A DNA stretch of 61,045 bases. Source: Veillonella sp. AM51-8BH (GTDB lineage: Bacteria; Bacillota; Negativicutes; Veillonellales; Veillonellaceae). Within the stretch, counting starts at the first letter, position 1. Every line of letters begins with the position of its first letter. The notes beneath the pieces are model-generated. The model saw only the letters and a list, made by a program, of their open reading frames with translations, was not told where the DNA came from and ran no database searches. Position numbers and translations under genes: made by a program. This document shows, piece after piece, positions 46,306-57,589 of the stretch. The stretch spans positions 1 to 61,045 of the forward strand of contig NZ_QSDY01000005.1 of the NCBI RefSeq assembly GCF_003463825.1, in the 5' to 3' direction.

Positions 46306-47310
46306 TTATTCGCCTTTTTGTTTAAGTTGAAAACCACCTGGATGATTGTTGAGTTTTTCCTCAATTTCATCGATGGATTTTTTGCCTAAATTGCGAACTT
46401 TTCCTAAGTCATCAATGGTTTTGTCTAGCAAATCTGCAATTGTATTAATGCCAGCACGTTTCAAGCAGTTATAAGCACGAACAGAGAGTTCCAACTCATC
46501 GATGGAAATCTTTGCTGGGCCGTCATCTACAGCTGGTTCTTCATTATCGGAACCTACTGGATCAACAACAATACCGCCTTCACCTGTGTTTACATCTACA
46601 ACATCTGCAGAGTGCGCTAATTTAGTGAAGTTCCCTAAATAACCAATCATAATGGCAGCAGATTTTGCTACTGCATCAGCAGCAGTAATGGAACCATCAG
46701 TCCAAACTTCTAATGTAAGTTTGTCAAAGTCCATTTCATTGCCTACACGAACATCACTCACTTCGTATTTGGCACGAAGAATTGGAGAGAAGATGGAATC
46801 GATTGGAATACAACCGATTACATCTGTATCTTTTTTATTCTTCGTGGAAGGAACGTAACCTTTGCCACGTTCGATTACTACGTCCATTACGAGATGAGCT
46901 GTCTCATCCATTGTCGCAATCACTAGTTCAGGATTCAATACTTCTACTTCTGGTGGGAATTGCTCAGCTAAGTCAGCAGCTGTCAATACGCCGTCCTTTT
47001 GGAAGTCGAAATGAACTTCCAAAGGTAATTGAACATCTTCTTCAACTTTGATGCACAATTGCTTTAAGTTAAGGATGATATCCGTAACGTCTTCGCGAAT
47101 ACCAGGAATAGTAGAGAACTCATGAAGAACTCCATCAATTTTGATAGAGGTGATAGCTGCCCCATCCAAGGATGAAAGCAAAATTCTGCGTAAGCTATTA
47201 CCGAGAGTGATACCATAGCCACGGTCTAATGGTTCACATACGAACTTACCATAGCGACCGCCTTCGGCGATGTCCACTTTCTCGATTTTAAGTTTCTTTT
47301 CTTCGCTCAT
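46306..47310 (-). CDS. rpoA: DNA-directed RNA polymerase subunit alpha
   Basis: About 334 residues. The N-terminal dimerisation domain contains EPLDRGYGITLGNSLRRILL, and the C-terminal DNA- and activator-binding domain covers SVRAYNCLKRAGINTIADLL and VRNLGKKSIDEIEEKL. ATG 47310 is chosen, nine bases after AGGAGG; the longer reading to 47334 (GTG) would be translated through that site. The linker between domains is acidic (NEEPAVDDG). It follows rpsK directly, because rpsD is absent from this operon. Confidence 0.96.
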   Translation of the reverse strand: MSEEKKLKIEKVDIAEGGRYGKFVCEPLDRGYGITLGNSLRRILLSSLDGAAITSIKIDGVLHEFSTIPGIREDVTDIILNLKQLCIKVEEDVQLPLEVHFDFQKDGVLTAADLAEQFPPEVEVLNPELVIATMDETAHLVMDVVIERGKGYVPSTKNKKDTDVIGCIPIDSIFSPILRAKYEVSDVRVGNEMDFDKLTLEVWTDGSITAADAVAKSAAIMIGYLGNFTKLAHSADVVDVNTGEGGIVVDPVGSDNEEPAVDDGPAKISIDELELSVRAYNCLKRAGINTIADLLDKTIDDLGKVRNLGKKSIDEIEEKLNNHPGGFQLKQKGE

Positions 47311-47381
47311 CAGGAACATCCTCCTATACAACACACGTTCATAGTTTAATTATAGCACCGTATCAAATCGGCCGCTACAAA

Positions 47382-47771
47382 TTATACACGACGGCGTTTT
47401 GGAGGGCGACAACCATTGTGAGGAATTGGAGTTACGTCTTTAATGGAAGTAACTTCAAGACCTGCAGCTTGTAAAGCACGGATTGCAGCTTCACGGCCGG
47501 ATCCAGGACCTTTTACGAATACTTCAACAGTGCGAAGACCATGTTCCATTGCAGCTTTAGCAGCTTGTTCAGCAGCCATTTGAGCAGCGAATGGAGTGGA
47601 TTTACGGGAACCACGGAAGCCCAAGCCACCAGCGGAAGCCCAAGACAACGCGTTACCGTTTGTATCTGTCAAAGTTACGATAGTGTTATTGAATGTAGAA
47701 CGAATATGAGCCGCACCGGATTCAATATGTTTCTTTTCTTTTCTTTTAGTTCTAACAACTTTTTTAGCCAC
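47382..47771 (-). CDS. rpsK: 30S ribosomal protein S11
   Basis: 129 residues; [20 protein letters not shown] and the C-terminal [18 protein letters not shown] are complete. Lies on the platform of the 30S subunit near the mRNA exit. Follows rpsM by 19 nt. Confidence 0.97.
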   Translation of the reverse strand: MAKKVVRTKRKEKKHIESGAAHIRSTFNNTIVTLTDTNGNALSWASAGGLGFRGSRKSTPFAAQMAAEQAAKAAMEHGLRTVEVFVKGPGSGREAAIRALQAAGLEVTSIKDVTPIPHNGCRPPKRRRV

Positions 47772-47790
47772 GCTTTATCCCTCCTTTATC

Positions 47791-48159
47791 TTATTTCTTT
47801 TTACCAGCAATTGCTTTTCTAGGACCTTTGCGAGTACGTGCATTCGTTTTAGTACGTTGACCACGAAGTGGTAAACCCATACGATGACGTTTGCCTCGAT
47901 AGGAGTTGATTTCAATTAAGCGTTTAATGTTAAGTGCTTCTTCACGACGAAGGTCACCTTCAACTTTGTAATCAGCATCTAACAATTCACGGATTTTCGC
48001 TACTTCATCTTCAGAAAGATCACGAACACGTGTGTCAGGATTGATGCCAGTTTTAGCAATGATTTCAGATGCTAAAGTTGGACCAATACCATAAATATAA
48101 GTTAAACCAATTTCCACTCGTTTATCACGAGGTAAATCTACACCGGCGATACGTGCCAT
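47791..48159 (-). CDS. rpsM: 30S ribosomal protein S13
   Basis: 122 residues. [20 protein letters not shown] opens it and the basic tail ([19 protein letters not shown]) reaches the P site. It contacts L5 across the subunit bridge. Follows rpmJ by 23 nt. Confidence 0.97.
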   Translation of the reverse strand: MARIAGVDLPRDKRVEIGLTYIYGIGPTLASEIIAKTGINPDTRVRDLSEDEVAKIRELLDADYKVEGDLRREEALNIKRLIEINSYRGKRHRMGLPLRGQRTKTNARTRKGPRKAIAGKKK

Positions 48160-48182
48160 CTAATCATCCACCTCCTATCAGA

Positions 48183-48296
48183 TTATCCTTGTTTTTGTTT
48201 ATGTTTTGGATTTTCGCAAATAACCATTACACGGCCTTTGCGTTTAATGATTTTACATTTTTCGCATATCTTTTTAACTGATGGTTGAACCTTCAT
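48183..48296 (-). CDS. rpmJ: 50S ribosomal protein L36 (zinc-binding form)
   Basis: 37 codons. It starts [20 protein letters not shown] and ends [11 protein letters not shown]; the C-x2-C...C...H pattern is the zinc ribbon. A ribosome site GGAGG lies just upstream. Between infA and rpsM, its usual place. Confidence 0.96.
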   Translation of the reverse strand: MKVQPSVKKICEKCKIIKRKGRVMVICENPKHKQKQG

Positions 48297-48322
48297 TAGT
48301 ACCTCCTTTGTGGACCCTATGC

Positions 48323-48541
48323 TTATTTGAAGCGATAGGTGATGCGACCACGATTTAAGTCATACGGTGTCAGTTCCATAGTAACTTTATCACCAGGAAG
48401 AATACGGATAAAATTCATACGCATTTTACCTGACACATGAGCCAATACGATATGACCATTTTCCAATTCAACTTGGAACATGGCATTCGGTAAAGCCTCA
48501 ACTACCGTACCTTCCACCTCAATAACGTCTTCTTTTGACAT
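48323..48541 (-). CDS. infA: translation initiation factor IF-1
   Basis: 72 residues, one OB fold; [20 protein letters not shown] and the end GRITYRFK match the family. Blocks the A site during initiation. Between map and rpmJ. Confidence 0.97.
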   Translation of the reverse strand: MSKEDVIEVEGTVVEALPNAMFQVELENGHIVLAHVSGKMRMNFIRILPGDKVTMELTPYDLNRGRITYRFK

Positions 48542-48564
48542 ATCTTTTCCTCCGGTTACCTGTT

Positions 48565-49335
48565 TTATTTAATTAACCGCGGTTCATCACGCATGGTTAA
48601 TATTTCAGGGCCGTTTTCTGTAACAACCACTGTATGTTCGAAATGAGCAGCAGGTTTACCATCTATGGTAACTGCTGTCCAGTCATCCCCTAATACACGA
48701 ACACGATGCGTACCTAGAGTAATCATCGGTTCGATACACAATACCATACCAGGTTTCATAAGAGGTCCTTGGTCAGGACTACCATAGTTTGGTATTTGTG
48801 GATCTTCATGCATTTCGCGGCCTAAACCATGACCTACGAAGTCGCGAACGACACCGTAACCATGTTTCTCGCAATACGTTTGAACAGCATGACCGATAGC
48901 ACCGATACGGTTGCCAACTTTCACTTGTTCAATTCCCTTGAACAGACTTTCTTCTGTAACTTTTAACAATTTCATCACATCAGGTTTGACGTGACCGATA
49001 GGAATCGTCACAGCCGAATCGCCGTGATATCCATCAATAGCTGATACAAGATCAATACTGAGGACATCACCGTTTTTAAGCTTACGCTTAGCGCTCGGAA
49101 TACCATGAACAACTTCATCATTGATAGAAGCACAGATTGTAGCAGGGAATCCATAGTACCCTTTACAACTTGGTATACCACCGTGGCTGCGAATATATTC
49201 TTCGGCAATTGTATCTAACTCAAGCGTCGTGATGCCAGGTTTAGCCTTTTCTACTAACAAGGACAACGTGTCTGCTGTAAGCTTACTTGCCTTGCGGATA
49301 CATTCAATTTCATGGGGCGATTTCAAAATAATCAT
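48565..49335 (-). CDS. map: type I methionine aminopeptidase
   Basis: Removes N-terminal methionine. 256 residues. Metal ligands are in [35 protein letters not shown] (two Asp), [18 protein letters not shown] (His) and the C-terminal [11 protein letters not shown] and [12 protein letters not shown] (Glu). 3 nt after adk; there is no KOW-domain gene between map and infA as in some Clostridia. Confidence 0.96.
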   Translation of the reverse strand: MIILKSPHEIECIRKASKLTADTLSLLVEKAKPGITTLELDTIAEEYIRSHGGIPSCKGYYGFPATICASINDEVVHGIPSAKRKLKNGDVLSIDLVSAIDGYHGDSAVTIPIGHVKPDVMKLLKVTEESLFKGIEQVKVGNRIGAIGHAVQTYCEKHGYGVVRDFVGHGLGREMHEDPQIPNYGSPDQGPLMKPGMVLCIEPMITLGTHRVRVLGDDWTAVTIDGKPAAHFEHTVVVTENGPEILTMRDEPRLIK

Positions 49336-49338
49336 GGA

Positions 49339-49902
49339 TTATTTCTCCAAAGCCTTAATGATGTCAGCAAATACTGCGTCTACATCTTGTAAACCATTAA
49401 TTTCTTCATATAAACCGCTATTGCGATAGTAGTCGATTAAAGGTTTAGTAGATTCTTCGTACACAGCTAGACGTTTCTGTACTGTTTCAGGGTTATCATC
49501 AGCACGATTTTCTAGAACAGCTCGTTCGCTAATACGTTTAACTAATTCCTCGGAAGGAACGTTTAAGTTAAGTACAGCGTCCAAAGAAATTCCTAATTCT
49601 TTAAGGATTGCATCCAAGGATACAGCTTGCGCTGTAGTTCTTGGGAATCCATCAAGAATAAATCCAGATTTGCAGTCATCTTTCACCAAGCGATCACGTA
49701 CGATACCAACAGTTACACTGTCTGGTACCAATTGACCAGCATCGATATATTTCTTAGCCTCAACTCCAAGAGGTGTTTCGTTCTTAATCGCAGCGCGGAA
49801 CATATCACCTGTTGAAATTTGGGGAATACCGTATTTTTCAATAAGTCGAGCTGCCTGAGTGCCTTTACCAGCACCAGGAGGTCCCATTAATAGAATATAC
49901 AT
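49339..49902 (-). CDS. adk: adenylate kinase, short (lid-less) form
   Basis: Interconverts ATP + AMP and 2 ADP. P-loop [22 protein letters not shown] in the AMP site and [14 protein letters not shown] are all present. The LID domain, about 30 residues in the long bacterial form and often with four zinc Cys, is missing: [19 protein letters not shown] goes straight from one hinge to the other. At 187 residues it is like the short forms of mycobacteria and eukaryotic cytosol. Gene order secY-adk-map is standard. Confidence 0.95.
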   Translation of the reverse strand: MYILLMGPPGAGKGTQAARLIEKYGIPQISTGDMFRAAIKNETPLGVEAKKYIDAGQLVPDSVTVGIVRDRLVKDDCKSGFILDGFPRTTAQAVSLDAILKELGISLDAVLNLNVPSEELVKRISERAVLENRADDNPETVQKRLAVYEESTKPLIDYYRNSGLYEEINGLQDVDAVFADIIKALEK

Positions 49903-49914
49903 ATTGTTTCCCTC

Positions 49915-51177
49915 CTATTTCACAAAGCCTTTATAGTGGCGTGTTACCATGAGCGACTCAACTTGTTGCATTGTATCAAGCGCTACACCTACAACGATTA
50001 GGAGAGCCGTACCACCAAAGTATACGCCTTGGACGCCGGTAATGCTACCGAGGAAATTAGGTATAATAGCAACGACAGCTAAGAATACAGCGCCAGCCAA
50101 AGTGATCTTGGTCATCACGTTATCCACATAATCAGCAGTTGGTTTACCCGCACGAATACCTGGGATAAAACCACCGTATTTTTTCATATTATCTGCCATA
50201 TCTGTAATGTTGATAGAGATTGCAGTATAGAAATACGTAAAGATAAAAATCAATAATGCATACAATGCCGTTTGTAACGGCGTACCCCATGTAAAGAGAT
50301 CCGCGGCTTTATGAACATATTCATTGTCAATAAATTGCGCAATCGTCACAGGGAACATCAACACAGATGACGCAAAGATAATTGGGATTACACCTGCCTG
50401 ATTGACTTTCAACGGCAAGAATGTAGAGTGACCACCGTACATTTTACGACCTACTACGCGTTTAGCATATTGAATCGGAATACGACGTTGGCCTTGTGTA
50501 ACTGCAACTACGACAGCGATCATCGCAAGAGCAATTACAGCAAATAAGAATGCTTGGAACATATTGATTGTTCCGTTTTGGATATATTGATAAATAGTTT
50601 CTAAACCATCAGGTAATCGAGCTACGATACCAGCAAAGATGATCAAGGAAATACCATTACCTATACCATATGCTGTGATTTGTTCACCAATCCACATCAG
50701 CAAGCATGTGCCTGCTGTTAGAATGATGGCCACAACGAATACACTAAGGAAATCATTATTTACCAAAGCGTTGTTTGCTCTAAGAGCAAATGCCATGCCT
50801 GCGGCTTGTACAAAGCCGAGAACTACGGTGCCATAACGAGTTACCTTCGCTATTTTCTTACGCCCGTCTTCACCATCTTTACTCCATGCTTCAAACTGAG
50901 GAACTACAGACTGAAGCAGTTGCATGATGATAGAAGCATTGATGTAAGGTGTAATACTCATCGCAAAGATAGAGAACTTACTAAGCGCACCACCAGCAAA
51001 CAAGTCTAATAGACCGAATAGGTTACCGGATGTAAACAAGGATTCGATAACAGATGCATCAACACCTGGAACAGGAATGTGAATACCAGCCCTAAAGATG
51101 GCAAACATCATTAATGTGTAAAGAATCTTATTACGTAGTTCGGTAATCTTAAAGATGTTCGAGAGGCTATCTAGCAC
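49915..51177 (-). CDS. secY: preprotein translocase subunit SecY
   Basis: 420 residues with ten membrane helices, the channel of the Sec translocon. MFAIFRAGIHIPVPGVD, the plug region LLDLFAGGALSKFSIFAMSI and ITPYINASIIMQLLQSV are typical; the loop GFIPGIRAGKPT binds SecA and the ribosome. It follows rplO by one base and precedes adk. Confidence 0.97.
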   Translation of the reverse strand: MLDSLSNIFKITELRNKILYTLMMFAIFRAGIHIPVPGVDASVIESLFTSGNLFGLLDLFAGGALSKFSIFAMSITPYINASIIMQLLQSVVPQFEAWSKDGEDGRKKIAKVTRYGTVVLGFVQAAGMAFALRANNALVNNDFLSVFVVAIILTAGTCLLMWIGEQITAYGIGNGISLIIFAGIVARLPDGLETIYQYIQNGTINMFQAFLFAVIALAMIAVVVAVTQGQRRIPIQYAKRVVGRKMYGGHSTFLPLKVNQAGVIPIIFASSVLMFPVTIAQFIDNEYVHKAADLFTWGTPLQTALYALLIFIFTYFYTAISINITDMADNMKKYGGFIPGIRAGKPTADYVDNVMTKITLAGAVFLAVVAIIPNFLGSITGVQGVYFGGTALLIVVGVALDTMQQVESLMVTRHYKGFVK

Positions 51178-51178
51178 C

Positions 51179-51622
51179 CTAGATCACCTCTACTTTTCCG
51201 CCTGCTGCTGTAATTTTTTCTTCAGCAGATTTAGTGAAGCCATTAGCGATAACAGTTAAGTTTTTAGTTTCCAATGTACCGTTACCTAAAATACGAATGC
51301 CATCGCGTACATTTTTCAAAATGCCAGCTTCAATAAGAGCTACTGGATCAACTGTTGCACCGTCTTCAAAACGGTTCAATTGTTCTACGTTAACTTCAGC
51401 ATATTGTTTAGCAAAAACGTTGTTGAAACCACGTTTTGGTAAACGACGATAAAGAGGCATTTGGCCGCCTTCAAAACCGGAGCGAACGCCACCGCCAGAA
51501 CGGGAGTTTTGACCTTTTTGACCACGACCAGATGTTTTACCCAAGCCAGAACCTAAACCACGGCCTACACGAGTACGAGCTTTTTTGGAACCAGCAGCTG
51601 GTTGTAATTCATGAAGTTTCAT
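51179..51622 (-). CDS. rplO: 50S ribosomal protein L15
   Basis: 147 residues; [20 protein letters not shown] and the Gly/Arg-rich [20 protein letters not shown] are typical. It stabilises 23S rRNA folding. Its stop is right at the secY start. Confidence 0.97.
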   Translation of the reverse strand: MKLHELQPAAGSKKARTRVGRGLGSGLGKTSGRGQKGQNSRSGGGVRSGFEGGQMPLYRRLPKRGFNNVFAKQYAEVNVEQLNRFEDGATVDPVALIEAGILKNVRDGIRILGNGTLETKNLTVIANGFTKSAEEKITAAGGKVEVI

Positions 51623-51644
51623 TCAGTGCACCTCCTTATCAGTA

Positions 51645-51824
51645 TTAAACTTCTTCAACTTTTACTAAATGTCTAACTTTGTGAAGCATACCTTCGATTT
51701 GAGGTGTTACTTCTTTTACAACTTGAGAATTAGTTTTTTTCAAGCCCAAAGCTTTAACTGTCGCGCGTTGATCTTCAGGACGACCGATTAAGCTTCTTGT
51801 TAATGTTACTTTAACTTGTGCCAT
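51645..51824 (-). CDS. rpmD: 50S ribosomal protein L30
   Basis: 59 residues: begins [20 protein letters not shown] and ends [13 protein letters not shown], matching L30 in length and pattern. Lies between rpsE and rplO, its standard place, 14 nt after rpsE, with a ribosome site AAGGAGAC ahead of the ATG. Confidence 0.96.
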   Translation of the reverse strand: MAQVKVTLTRSLIGRPEDQRATVKALGLKKTNSQVVKEVTPQIEGMLHKVRHLVKVEEV

Positions 51825-51838
51825 TTCTTGTCTCCTTA

Positions 51839-52342
51839 TTACGCGTTATAAATTTCTTCAACGGTTTTACCACGAAGTTCTGCAACTTCGCTTGCGCGTT
51901 TCAAATCTTTCAAACCTTCGATTGTAGCGCGAACCATATTGTTAGGGTTAGAAGAGCCCAAAGATTTAGTCAAGATGTTACGAACACCTACTAATTCCAA
52001 TACGGCACGAACAGGGCCACCAGCGATAACGCCAGTACCTTCAGCAGCTGGTTTCAAGAATACGCGGCCTGCGCCGAATACGCCTGTTACGCTGTGAGGG
52101 ATTGTACCATTTTTAATTGCTACGTTTACAATATTTTTCTTAGCATCATCAATACCTTTGCGAATTGCTTCTGGTACTTCCGCTGCTTTACCTAAGCCAA
52201 CGCCTACATAACCGTTGCCATCACCAACAACTACAAGAGCGCTGAAGGAAAAACGACGACCGCCTTTAACTACTTTGGCTACGCGGTTGATGAATACTAC
52301 TCTTTCTTTAAGATCAAGACTGGTGTAGTCAATTCTCGCCAT
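51839..52342 (-). CDS. rpsE: 30S ribosomal protein S5
   Basis: 167 residues; [20 protein letters not shown] (the loop altered in spectinomycin resistance), then [20 protein letters not shown]. Involved in decoding accuracy. Between rplR and rpmD. Confidence 0.97.
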   Translation of the reverse strand: MARIDYTSLDLKERVVFINRVAKVVKGGRRFSFSALVVVGDGNGYVGVGLGKAAEVPEAIRKGIDDAKKNIVNVAIKNGTIPHSVTGVFGAGRVFLKPAAEGTGVIAGGPVRAVLELVGVRNILTKSLGSSNPNNMVRATIEGLKDLKRASEVAELRGKTVEEIYNA

Positions 52343-52360
52343 GTCTATAGTTCCTCCTTC

Positions 52361-52723
52361 TTAGAATTTTAAGCCTGCTTCACGAGCACCTTCTGCAAGG
52401 GCTGCTACGCGGCCGTGGTAAATGTAACCACCACGGTCAAACACTACTGTGTCAATACCTTTAGCGATAGCTTTTTTAGCAACTGCTTCACCAACAGCTT
52501 TAGCAGCAGCTACGTTACCACCATAGGATAAGTTCAAATCTTTATCTAAAGAGCTAGCAGCAACCAAAGTTGTACCTGCTACGTCATCGATAACTTGAGC
52601 ATAGATGTTGCCTAAAGAACGGAATACGTTCAAACGTGGGCAAGTTGCCGTACCAGAGATGTGACGGCGAATACGAAGATGACGTTTTGCTCGAGCGATG
52701 TTTCTACTAGATTTACGAGGCAA
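52361..52723 (-). CDS. rplR: 50S ribosomal protein L18
   Basis: About 120 residues; [20 protein letters not shown] and the glycine-rich [20 protein letters not shown] end are typical. Binds 5S rRNA. The start is most likely TTG at 52723 ([15 protein letters not shown]), since AAAGGAG lies eight bases upstream; ATG 52741 would put that site inside the coding region. Confidence 0.95.
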   Translation of the reverse strand: MPRKSSRNIARAKRHLRIRRHISGTATCPRLNVFRSLGNIYAQVIDDVAGTTLVAASSLDKDLNLSYGGNVAAAKAVGEAVAKKAIAKGIDTVVFDRGGYIYHGRVAALAEGAREAGLKF

Positions 52724-52758
52724 GATATTCACTCCTTTCATTCATATAGATGATATTA

Positions 52759-53304
52759 CTATTTACCTTTTGCACCAGCTTTACCAGCTTTACGACGAAC
52801 AACTTCGCCTTCATAGCGGATACCTTTACCTTTATAAGGTTCTGGTTTTCTCCATTTACGGATATCAGCTGCTACTGCGCCTACAACTTCTTTGTCTGCA
52901 CCAGAAACAACGATTTTGTTAGGAGCTGGAACTTCAATTGTAATACCAGCTGGAGCTTCCATTTCTACTGGATGAGAGAAGCCAAGTGTAAGAGCTAATT
53001 TATTGCCTTGTTTAGCCGCTCTGTAACCAACACCGTTGATTTCAAGAGTTTTTGTGAATCCTTCAGATACGCCTGTTACCATATTAGCAACAAGAGCGCG
53101 AGTCAAACCGTGAAGGGAACGATGAGCTTTATTGTCGGAAGGACGAGCTACTGTAATTGTGTTACCTTCAACAGTGATATTCATATCTGGATGCAAATCG
53201 CGAGATAATTCACCTTTAGGACCTTTTACGTTCATATGATGGTTATCATATGTAACAGTAACGCCTGCAGGGATCTCGATAGGCATTCTACCGATACGTG
53301 ACAT
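52759..53304 (-). CDS. rplF: 50S ribosomal protein L6
   Basis: 181 residues with two repeated domains; [17 protein letters not shown] starts and [20 protein letters not shown] is the C-terminal signature. Near the factor-binding site. 24 nt after rpsH. Confidence 0.97.
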   Translation of the reverse strand: MSRIGRMPIEIPAGVTVTYDNHHMNVKGPKGELSRDLHPDMNITVEGNTITVARPSDNKAHRSLHGLTRALVANMVTGVSEGFTKTLEINGVGYRAAKQGNKLALTLGFSHPVEMEAPAGITIEVPAPNKIVVSGADKEVVGAVAADIRKWRKPEPYKGKGIRYEGEVVRRKAGKAGAKGK

Positions 53305-53328
53305 TATTTCTACCTCCTATTGCTACTA

Positions 53329-53715
53329 TTACCAAACGTATGCGATTACTTCGCCACCAAGACCTTCTTTACGAGCTTGTTTGTCGCTCATAACGCCTTT
53401 GGATGTAGAAATAACTGCGATACCCAAACCACCAAGTACACGAGGAAGTTCTTCCTTTTTCGCGTAAACACGTAAACCAGGTTTGGAAATACGTTTAATT
53501 CCTGTAATAACTTTTTCGTTATTGGAACCATATTTCAAAGTTACTTTTAAAGTGTTTTCTTCTTTTTCTACGTTCTTTACGAAACCTTCTTGTAAAAGGA
53601 TGTCAAGAACAGCTGCTTTCATTCTAGATGCAGGAATGTTTACCGTTTCATGAAGTGCAGCATTTGCATTACGGATGCGCGTAAGCATATCCGCGATAGG
53701 ATCGGTCATTACCAT
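53329..53715 (-). CDS. rpsH: 30S ribosomal protein S8
   Basis: 128 residues; [20 protein letters not shown] and [20 protein letters not shown] are intact. Central 16S binder. ATG 53715, about ten bases after AGGAGG, is preferred to the ATG two codons later. Confidence 0.97.
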   Translation of the reverse strand: MVMTDPIADMLTRIRNANAALHETVNIPASRMKAAVLDILLQEGFVKNVEKEENTLKVTLKYGSNNEKVITGIKRISKPGLRVYAKKEELPRVLGGLGIAVISTSKGVMSDKQARKEGLGGEVIAYVW

Positions 53716-53742
53716 AATCTAAAAACCTCCTCTCGTCTAATA

Positions 53743-54012
53743 TTACCAGCTGGCTTTTTTAACACCAGGAATTTGTCCTTTGTACGCCAATTCACGGAAC
53801 GCAATACGGCTGATACCGAATTTGCGCATATAGCCGTGAGGACGACCAGTTAAGTTGCAACGGTTGTGTAAGCGTGTTGGGGATGCATTTGCTGGTAATT
53901 TGGACAAGCCTTCATAATCACCTGCTGCTTTTAACGCTGCACGTTTAGCTGCATATTTTTCAACGATTTTAGCGCGTTTCTTTTCGCGTTCAATCATAGA
54001 TTTTTTAGCCAT
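53743..54012 (-). CDS. rpsN: 30S ribosomal protein S14 (zinc-independent form)
   Basis: 89 residues. [20 protein letters not shown] is the core, with only one Cys instead of the four of the 61-residue zinc form, so this is the long C-minus type. Between rplE and rpsH. Confidence 0.96.
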   Translation of the reverse strand: MAKKSMIEREKKRAKIVEKYAAKRAALKAAGDYEGLSKLPANASPTRLHNRCNLTGRPHGYMRKFGISRIAFRELAYKGQIPGVKKASW

Positions 54013-54028
54013 CTATATGTTCCTCCTA

Positions 54029-54568
54029 TTATTTTTCAAAAGGCATACCGAATTGAGTCAACAATTCACGAGCTTCTTCATCTGTTTTAGCAGTTGTTAC
54101 TACGATGATATCCATACCAGTAACACGTTCTACTTGATCATATTCGATCTCAGGGAAGATGAGCTGTTCTTTAAGACCCAAAGCGTAGTTACCACGGCCA
54201 TCAAATGCTGTTGCGCTGATACCGCGGAAGTCACGTACACGAGGTAATGCCGCATTGATCAATTTGTCGAGGAATTCATACATGCGTTCGCCACGAAGAG
54301 TAACTTTTGTACCCAACGCCATACCTTCACGAACTTTGAAGTTCGCAATGGATTTTTTAGCTTTTGTGATTACAGGTTTTTGACCAGCAATGATAGTCAA
54401 ATCATTAACTGCTGCTTCCAATGCTTTTGCATTGCCTACTGCATCACCAACGCCGATGTTGATAACGATTTTTTCCAATTTAGGGATTTCCATAACGTTG
54501 CCGTATTGGAATTTTTCTTGCAAACTCTTTTTAATTTCAGAGTTGTATTGTTCAAATAAACGAGACAT
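54029..54568 (-). CDS. rplE: 50S ribosomal protein L5
   Basis: 179 residues; [20 protein letters not shown] and [20 protein letters not shown] are typical. Binds 5S rRNA and contacts S13. After rplX by 23 nt. Confidence 0.97.
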   Translation of the reverse strand: MSRLFEQYNSEIKKSLQEKFQYGNVMEIPKLEKIVINIGVGDAVGNAKALEAAVNDLTIIAGQKPVITKAKKSIANFKVREGMALGTKVTLRGERMYEFLDKLINAALPRVRDFRGISATAFDGRGNYALGLKEQLIFPEIEYDQVERVTGMDIIVVTTAKTDEEARELLTQFGMPFEK

Positions 54569-54591
54569 TTATTTAGCTCCTCCTTTCCTGA

Positions 54592-54912
54592 TTATTTAAG
54601 TACTGTACCAGATTTAACTGTAGCGCGAACGAATTTACCGTCTTTGCCTTCAACTTTTTTGATACGAGTAGCTGTTTTAGTTTCTGGGTCAACAACCATT
54701 ACGTTAGAAACATGGATACCAGCTTCTTTAGTAACGATGCCGCCTTGTGGGTTAGCTTGAGAAGGTTTTGTGTGACGTTTTACAGTGTTAACGCCTTCAA
54801 CAAATACGCGTTCTTTTTTAGGTTCAGTTGCAATTACTGTACCTTGCTTACCTTTATCTTTACCGGAGATAACAACAACTGTATCGCCTTTTTTGATTTG
54901 TAGTTTAGCCAT
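54592..54912 (-). CDS. rplX: 50S ribosomal protein L24
   Basis: 106 residues; the KOW motif is [20 protein letters not shown]. Assembly initiator of the 50S subunit. 18 nt after rplN. Confidence 0.97.
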   Translation of the reverse strand: MAKLQIKKGDTVVVISGKDKGKQGTVIATEPKKERVFVEGVNTVKRHTKPSQANPQGGIVTKEAGIHVSNVMVVDPETKTATRIKKVEGKDGKFVRATVKSGTVLK

Positions 54913-54930
54913 ATGCTGCGTTCCTCCTTC

Positions 54931-55299
54931 TTATAATACTTCTGGAGCCAAGGAAACAATTTTCATGAAGTCTTTTTCACGAAGTTCTCTTGCTACAGGT
55001 CCGAAGATACGAGTACCACGAGGGGTTTTATCTTCTTTAATAACTACTGCTGCGTTTTCATCGAAACGAATATAGGAACCGTCTTGACGGCGGATACCTT
55101 TTTTAGAACGAACAATAACAGCTTTAACTACGTCGCCTTTCTTGACAACGCCACCGGGTGATGCATCTTTTACAGAAGCAACGATTACGTCACCGATATT
55201 GCCGAATTTGCGATAAGAACCGCCCATGACTTGGATACACATAATACGTTTTGCACCAGTGTTGTCGGCAACATTCAAAATTGTTTGTTGCTGGATCAT
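54931..55299 (-). CDS. rplN: 50S ribosomal protein L14
   Basis: 122 residues; [20 protein letters not shown] and [20 protein letters not shown] are the family ends. Forms bridge B8 and interacts with L19. Confidence 0.97.
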   Translation of the reverse strand: MIQQQTILNVADNTGAKRIMCIQVMGGSYRKFGNIGDVIVASVKDASPGGVVKKGDVVKAVIVRSKKGIRRQDGSYIRFDENAAVVIKEDKTPRGTRIFGPVARELREKDFMKIVSLAPEVL

Positions 55300-55323
55300 C
55301 GTCTATTCCTCCTTACATCACTC

Positions 55324-55584
55324 TTATTTTTGTCTTTCAAGAATTTCAACAACTCTCCAACATTTATCTTTAGAAAGTGGACGAGTTTCTACAATTTTAA
55401 CTGTATCGCCAATTTGACACTCATTGTTTTCATCATGAGCTTTGAAGCGTTTAGTGCTAACCATTGGCTTGTTATATAATGCGTGAGGTACTTTACGTTC
55501 TACAGCAACAACAACAGTTTTATTCATTTTGTCGCTAACAACTTTACCTACGCGGACTTTACGTACGTTTCTTTCTTCTGCCAC
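55324..55584 (-). CDS. rpsQ: 30S ribosomal protein S17
   Basis: About 86 residues; [20 protein letters not shown] and [20 protein letters not shown] are typical. I choose GTG 55584, ten bases after AAGGAGG; the frame stays open to 55605 but those codons contain the ribosome site. Confidence 0.94.
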   Translation of the reverse strand: MAEERNVRKVRVGKVVSDKMNKTVVVAVERKVPHALYNKPMVSTKRFKAHDENNECQIGDTVKIVETRPLSKDKCWRVVEILERQK

Positions 55585-55623
55585 GATTTTAAGCCTCCTT
55601 TTCAACCTTTAACAAATCTGTTA

Positions 55624-55827
55624 TTATGCGTTTTCAGATTTAAGTTCAACTTCACGTTGTACAGTTTTAATACGAGCGATTGTCTTCTTAACTTCACGAA
55701 TGCGCATAGGATTTTCTAATTGACCTGTTGCAAGCTGAAAACGGAGGTTAAATAACTCTTCCTTAAGACCGGAAACTTTTTGTTCCATTTCGGCAGCGCT
55801 CATATTGCGAATGTCATTAACCTTCAT
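55624..55827 (-). CDS. rpmC: 50S ribosomal protein L29
   Basis: 67 residues, two helices; [20 protein letters not shown] and [20 protein letters not shown]. Sits at the exit tunnel and binds SRP and trigger factor with L23. Start overlaps the end of rplP by 11 nt. Confidence 0.97.
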   Translation of the reverse strand: MKVNDIRNMSAAEMEQKVSGLKEELFNLRFQLATGQLENPMRIREVKKTIARIKTVQREVELKSENA

Positions 55828-56254
55828 TTACGTCACCACCCAATTCTTTACCCTTAACAACAAATTTGCATTTGATTGGAAGTTTATGGCTTGCAAGACG
55901 CATAGCTTCACGAGCTATAGCTTCTGGCACACCGTCCATTTCAAACATTACACGACCTGGTTTAACTACTGCTACCCAGTATTCAGGAGAACCTTTACCG
56001 GAACCCATACGAGTACCAGCTGGTTTAGCTGTGATTGGTTTGTCAGGGAAAATTTTAATCCATACTTTACCACCACGTTTGATATAACGAGTCATAGCAA
56101 TACGGGCAGCTTCGATTTGACGGTTAGTGATCCAAGATGGTTCGCATGCTACCAAGCCGAACTCACCATGAGACACTGTATTACCGCGCATAGCACGACC
56201 TTTCATACGGCCGCGGAATTGCTTACGATGTTTTACGCGCTTTGGAATAAGCAT
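55817..56254 (-). CDS. rplP: 50S ribosomal protein L16
   Basis: 145 residues; [19 protein letters not shown] and [20 protein letters not shown]. Needed for A-site tRNA placement. Start follows rpsC with a one-base overlap. Confidence 0.97.
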   Translation of the reverse strand: MLIPKRVKHRKQFRGRMKGRAMRGNTVSHGEFGLVACEPSWITNRQIEAARIAMTRYIKRGGKVWIKIFPDKPITAKPAGTRMGSGKGSPEYWVAVVKPGRVMFEMDGVPEAIAREAMRLASHKLPIKCKFVVKGKELGGDVNEG

Positions 56255-56919
56255 TACTTGCCACCTTCTTCCTTCTTAGCAGGTTGTTTTGCTTCTGGCA
56301 AAACTTCACCTTTGTAAATCCATACTTTAATGCCGATACAACCATATGTTGTATGAGCTTCAGCAGTACCGTAGTCGATGTCTGCACGAAGTGTATGCAA
56401 AGGAATAGAACCTTCACGGTAGGATTCGCTACGAGCGATTTCAGCGCCGCCAAGACGACCGCTTACCATGATTTTAATACCTTTTGCACCTAAGCGCATT
56501 GTGCGACCTACAGCTTGTTTCATTGCACGACGGAAACCAATACGGCGTTCCAATTGGCTAGCAATGTTTTCTGCAACCAAGATTGCATCCATGTCTGCTT
56601 GTTTAATTTCTGCGATGTTAACGTCCACTTGTTTGTCAGTGAAACGAGTCATTGCTTTTTTGATATCTTCGATACCAGCACCACCACGACCGATAACCAT
56701 ACCTGGTTTTGCAGTGTGGATAGTCAATTTAATACGTTTATTTGTACGCTCGATTTCAATGCGGGAAATACCAGCAATGAAAAGGGTTTCTTTCAAGAAG
56801 TTACGAATTTTAACGTCTTCATGAAGATTAGCAGCGAAATCTTTATCTGCATACCATTTTGCGTCCCAATCTTTTACGATACCGACACGCAAACCGTGTG
56901 GATTAACTTTTTGACCCAC
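56254..56919 (-). CDS. rpsC: 30S ribosomal protein S3
   Basis: 221 residues; [20 protein letters not shown], the KH-type domain with [16 protein letters not shown], and C-terminal GVKVWI-like [15 protein letters not shown]. Forms part of the mRNA entry tunnel. Confidence 0.97.
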   Translation of the reverse strand: MGQKVNPHGLRVGIVKDWDAKWYADKDFAANLHEDVKIRNFLKETLFIAGISRIEIERTNKRIKLTIHTAKPGMVIGRGGAGIEDIKKAMTRFTDKQVDVNIAEIKQADMDAILVAENIASQLERRIGFRRAMKQAVGRTMRLGAKGIKIMVSGRLGGAEIARSESYREGSIPLHTLRADIDYGTAEAHTTYGCIGIKVWIYKGEVLPEAKQPAKKEEGGK

Positions 56920-56935
56920 TCTGTTTCCCTCCTTC

Positions 56936-57271
56936 TTAAGCTCTTTCTTTAACTACTACTGTTACATGGCTAGTGCGTTTCAAAATTTTGAAAGCTTGAC
57001 CACGGGAACGAGGATGAATGCGTTTTAATGTAGGGCCTTGATCAACGAAGATCTCGGATACGTAAAGATTGTCAACATTCATATCGAAATTATGTTCAGC
57101 GTTTGCGATTGCAGAACGCATAACTTTTTCTACTACATCAGCGCCAACTTTCGGAGTGAACTTCAAGATGGCAAATGCTTCGCCGATGTTTTTACCGCGC
57201 ACTAAATCTGCAACGATACGGATTTTACGAGGCGCGATTCGGATATGTCTAGCGATTGCTTTTGCTTCCAT
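56936..57271 (-). CDS. rplV: 50S ribosomal protein L22
   Basis: 111 residues; [39 protein letters not shown] and the tunnel hairpin [18 protein letters not shown]. Lines the exit tunnel where macrolides bind. Confidence 0.97.
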   Translation of the reverse strand: MEAKAIARHIRIAPRKIRIVADLVRGKNIGEAFAILKFTPKVGADVVEKVMRSAIANAEHNFDMNVDNLYVSEIFVDQGPTLKRIHPRSRGQAFKILKRTSHVTVVVKERA

Positions 57272-57284
57272 GTATTATTTCCTC

Positions 57285-57566
57285 CTATTTTTTGCCTGTA
57301 GATTTTTCGTCCTTACCATGACCTTTAAAAGTACGTGTAGGAGCGAACTCACCTAATTTATGACCTACCATATCTTCTGTAATGAATACAGGTACATGTT
57401 TGCGACCATCATGCACAGCAATTGTGTGGCCTACAAAACTTGGGATAATAGTAGAGGCACGGGACCAGGTTTTTACAACTTTCTTTTCGTTAGTTTCGTT
57501 TAAAGCTTCAACTTTCTTAAGCAAATGATCTGCTACGAAAGGGCCTTTTTTAATAGATCTGGACAC
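57285..57566 (-). CDS. rpsS: 30S ribosomal protein S19
   Basis: 93 residues; [19 protein letters not shown] and [20 protein letters not shown]. Head protein of the 30S subunit, binds with S13. Confidence 0.97.
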   Translation of the reverse strand: MSRSIKKGPFVADHLLKKVEALNETNEKKVVKTWSRASTIIPSFVGHTIAVHDGRKHVPVFITEDMVGHKLGEFAPTRTFKGHGKDEKSTGKK

Positions 57567-57589
57567 TATTTTATCTCCTTTCCTTTATC

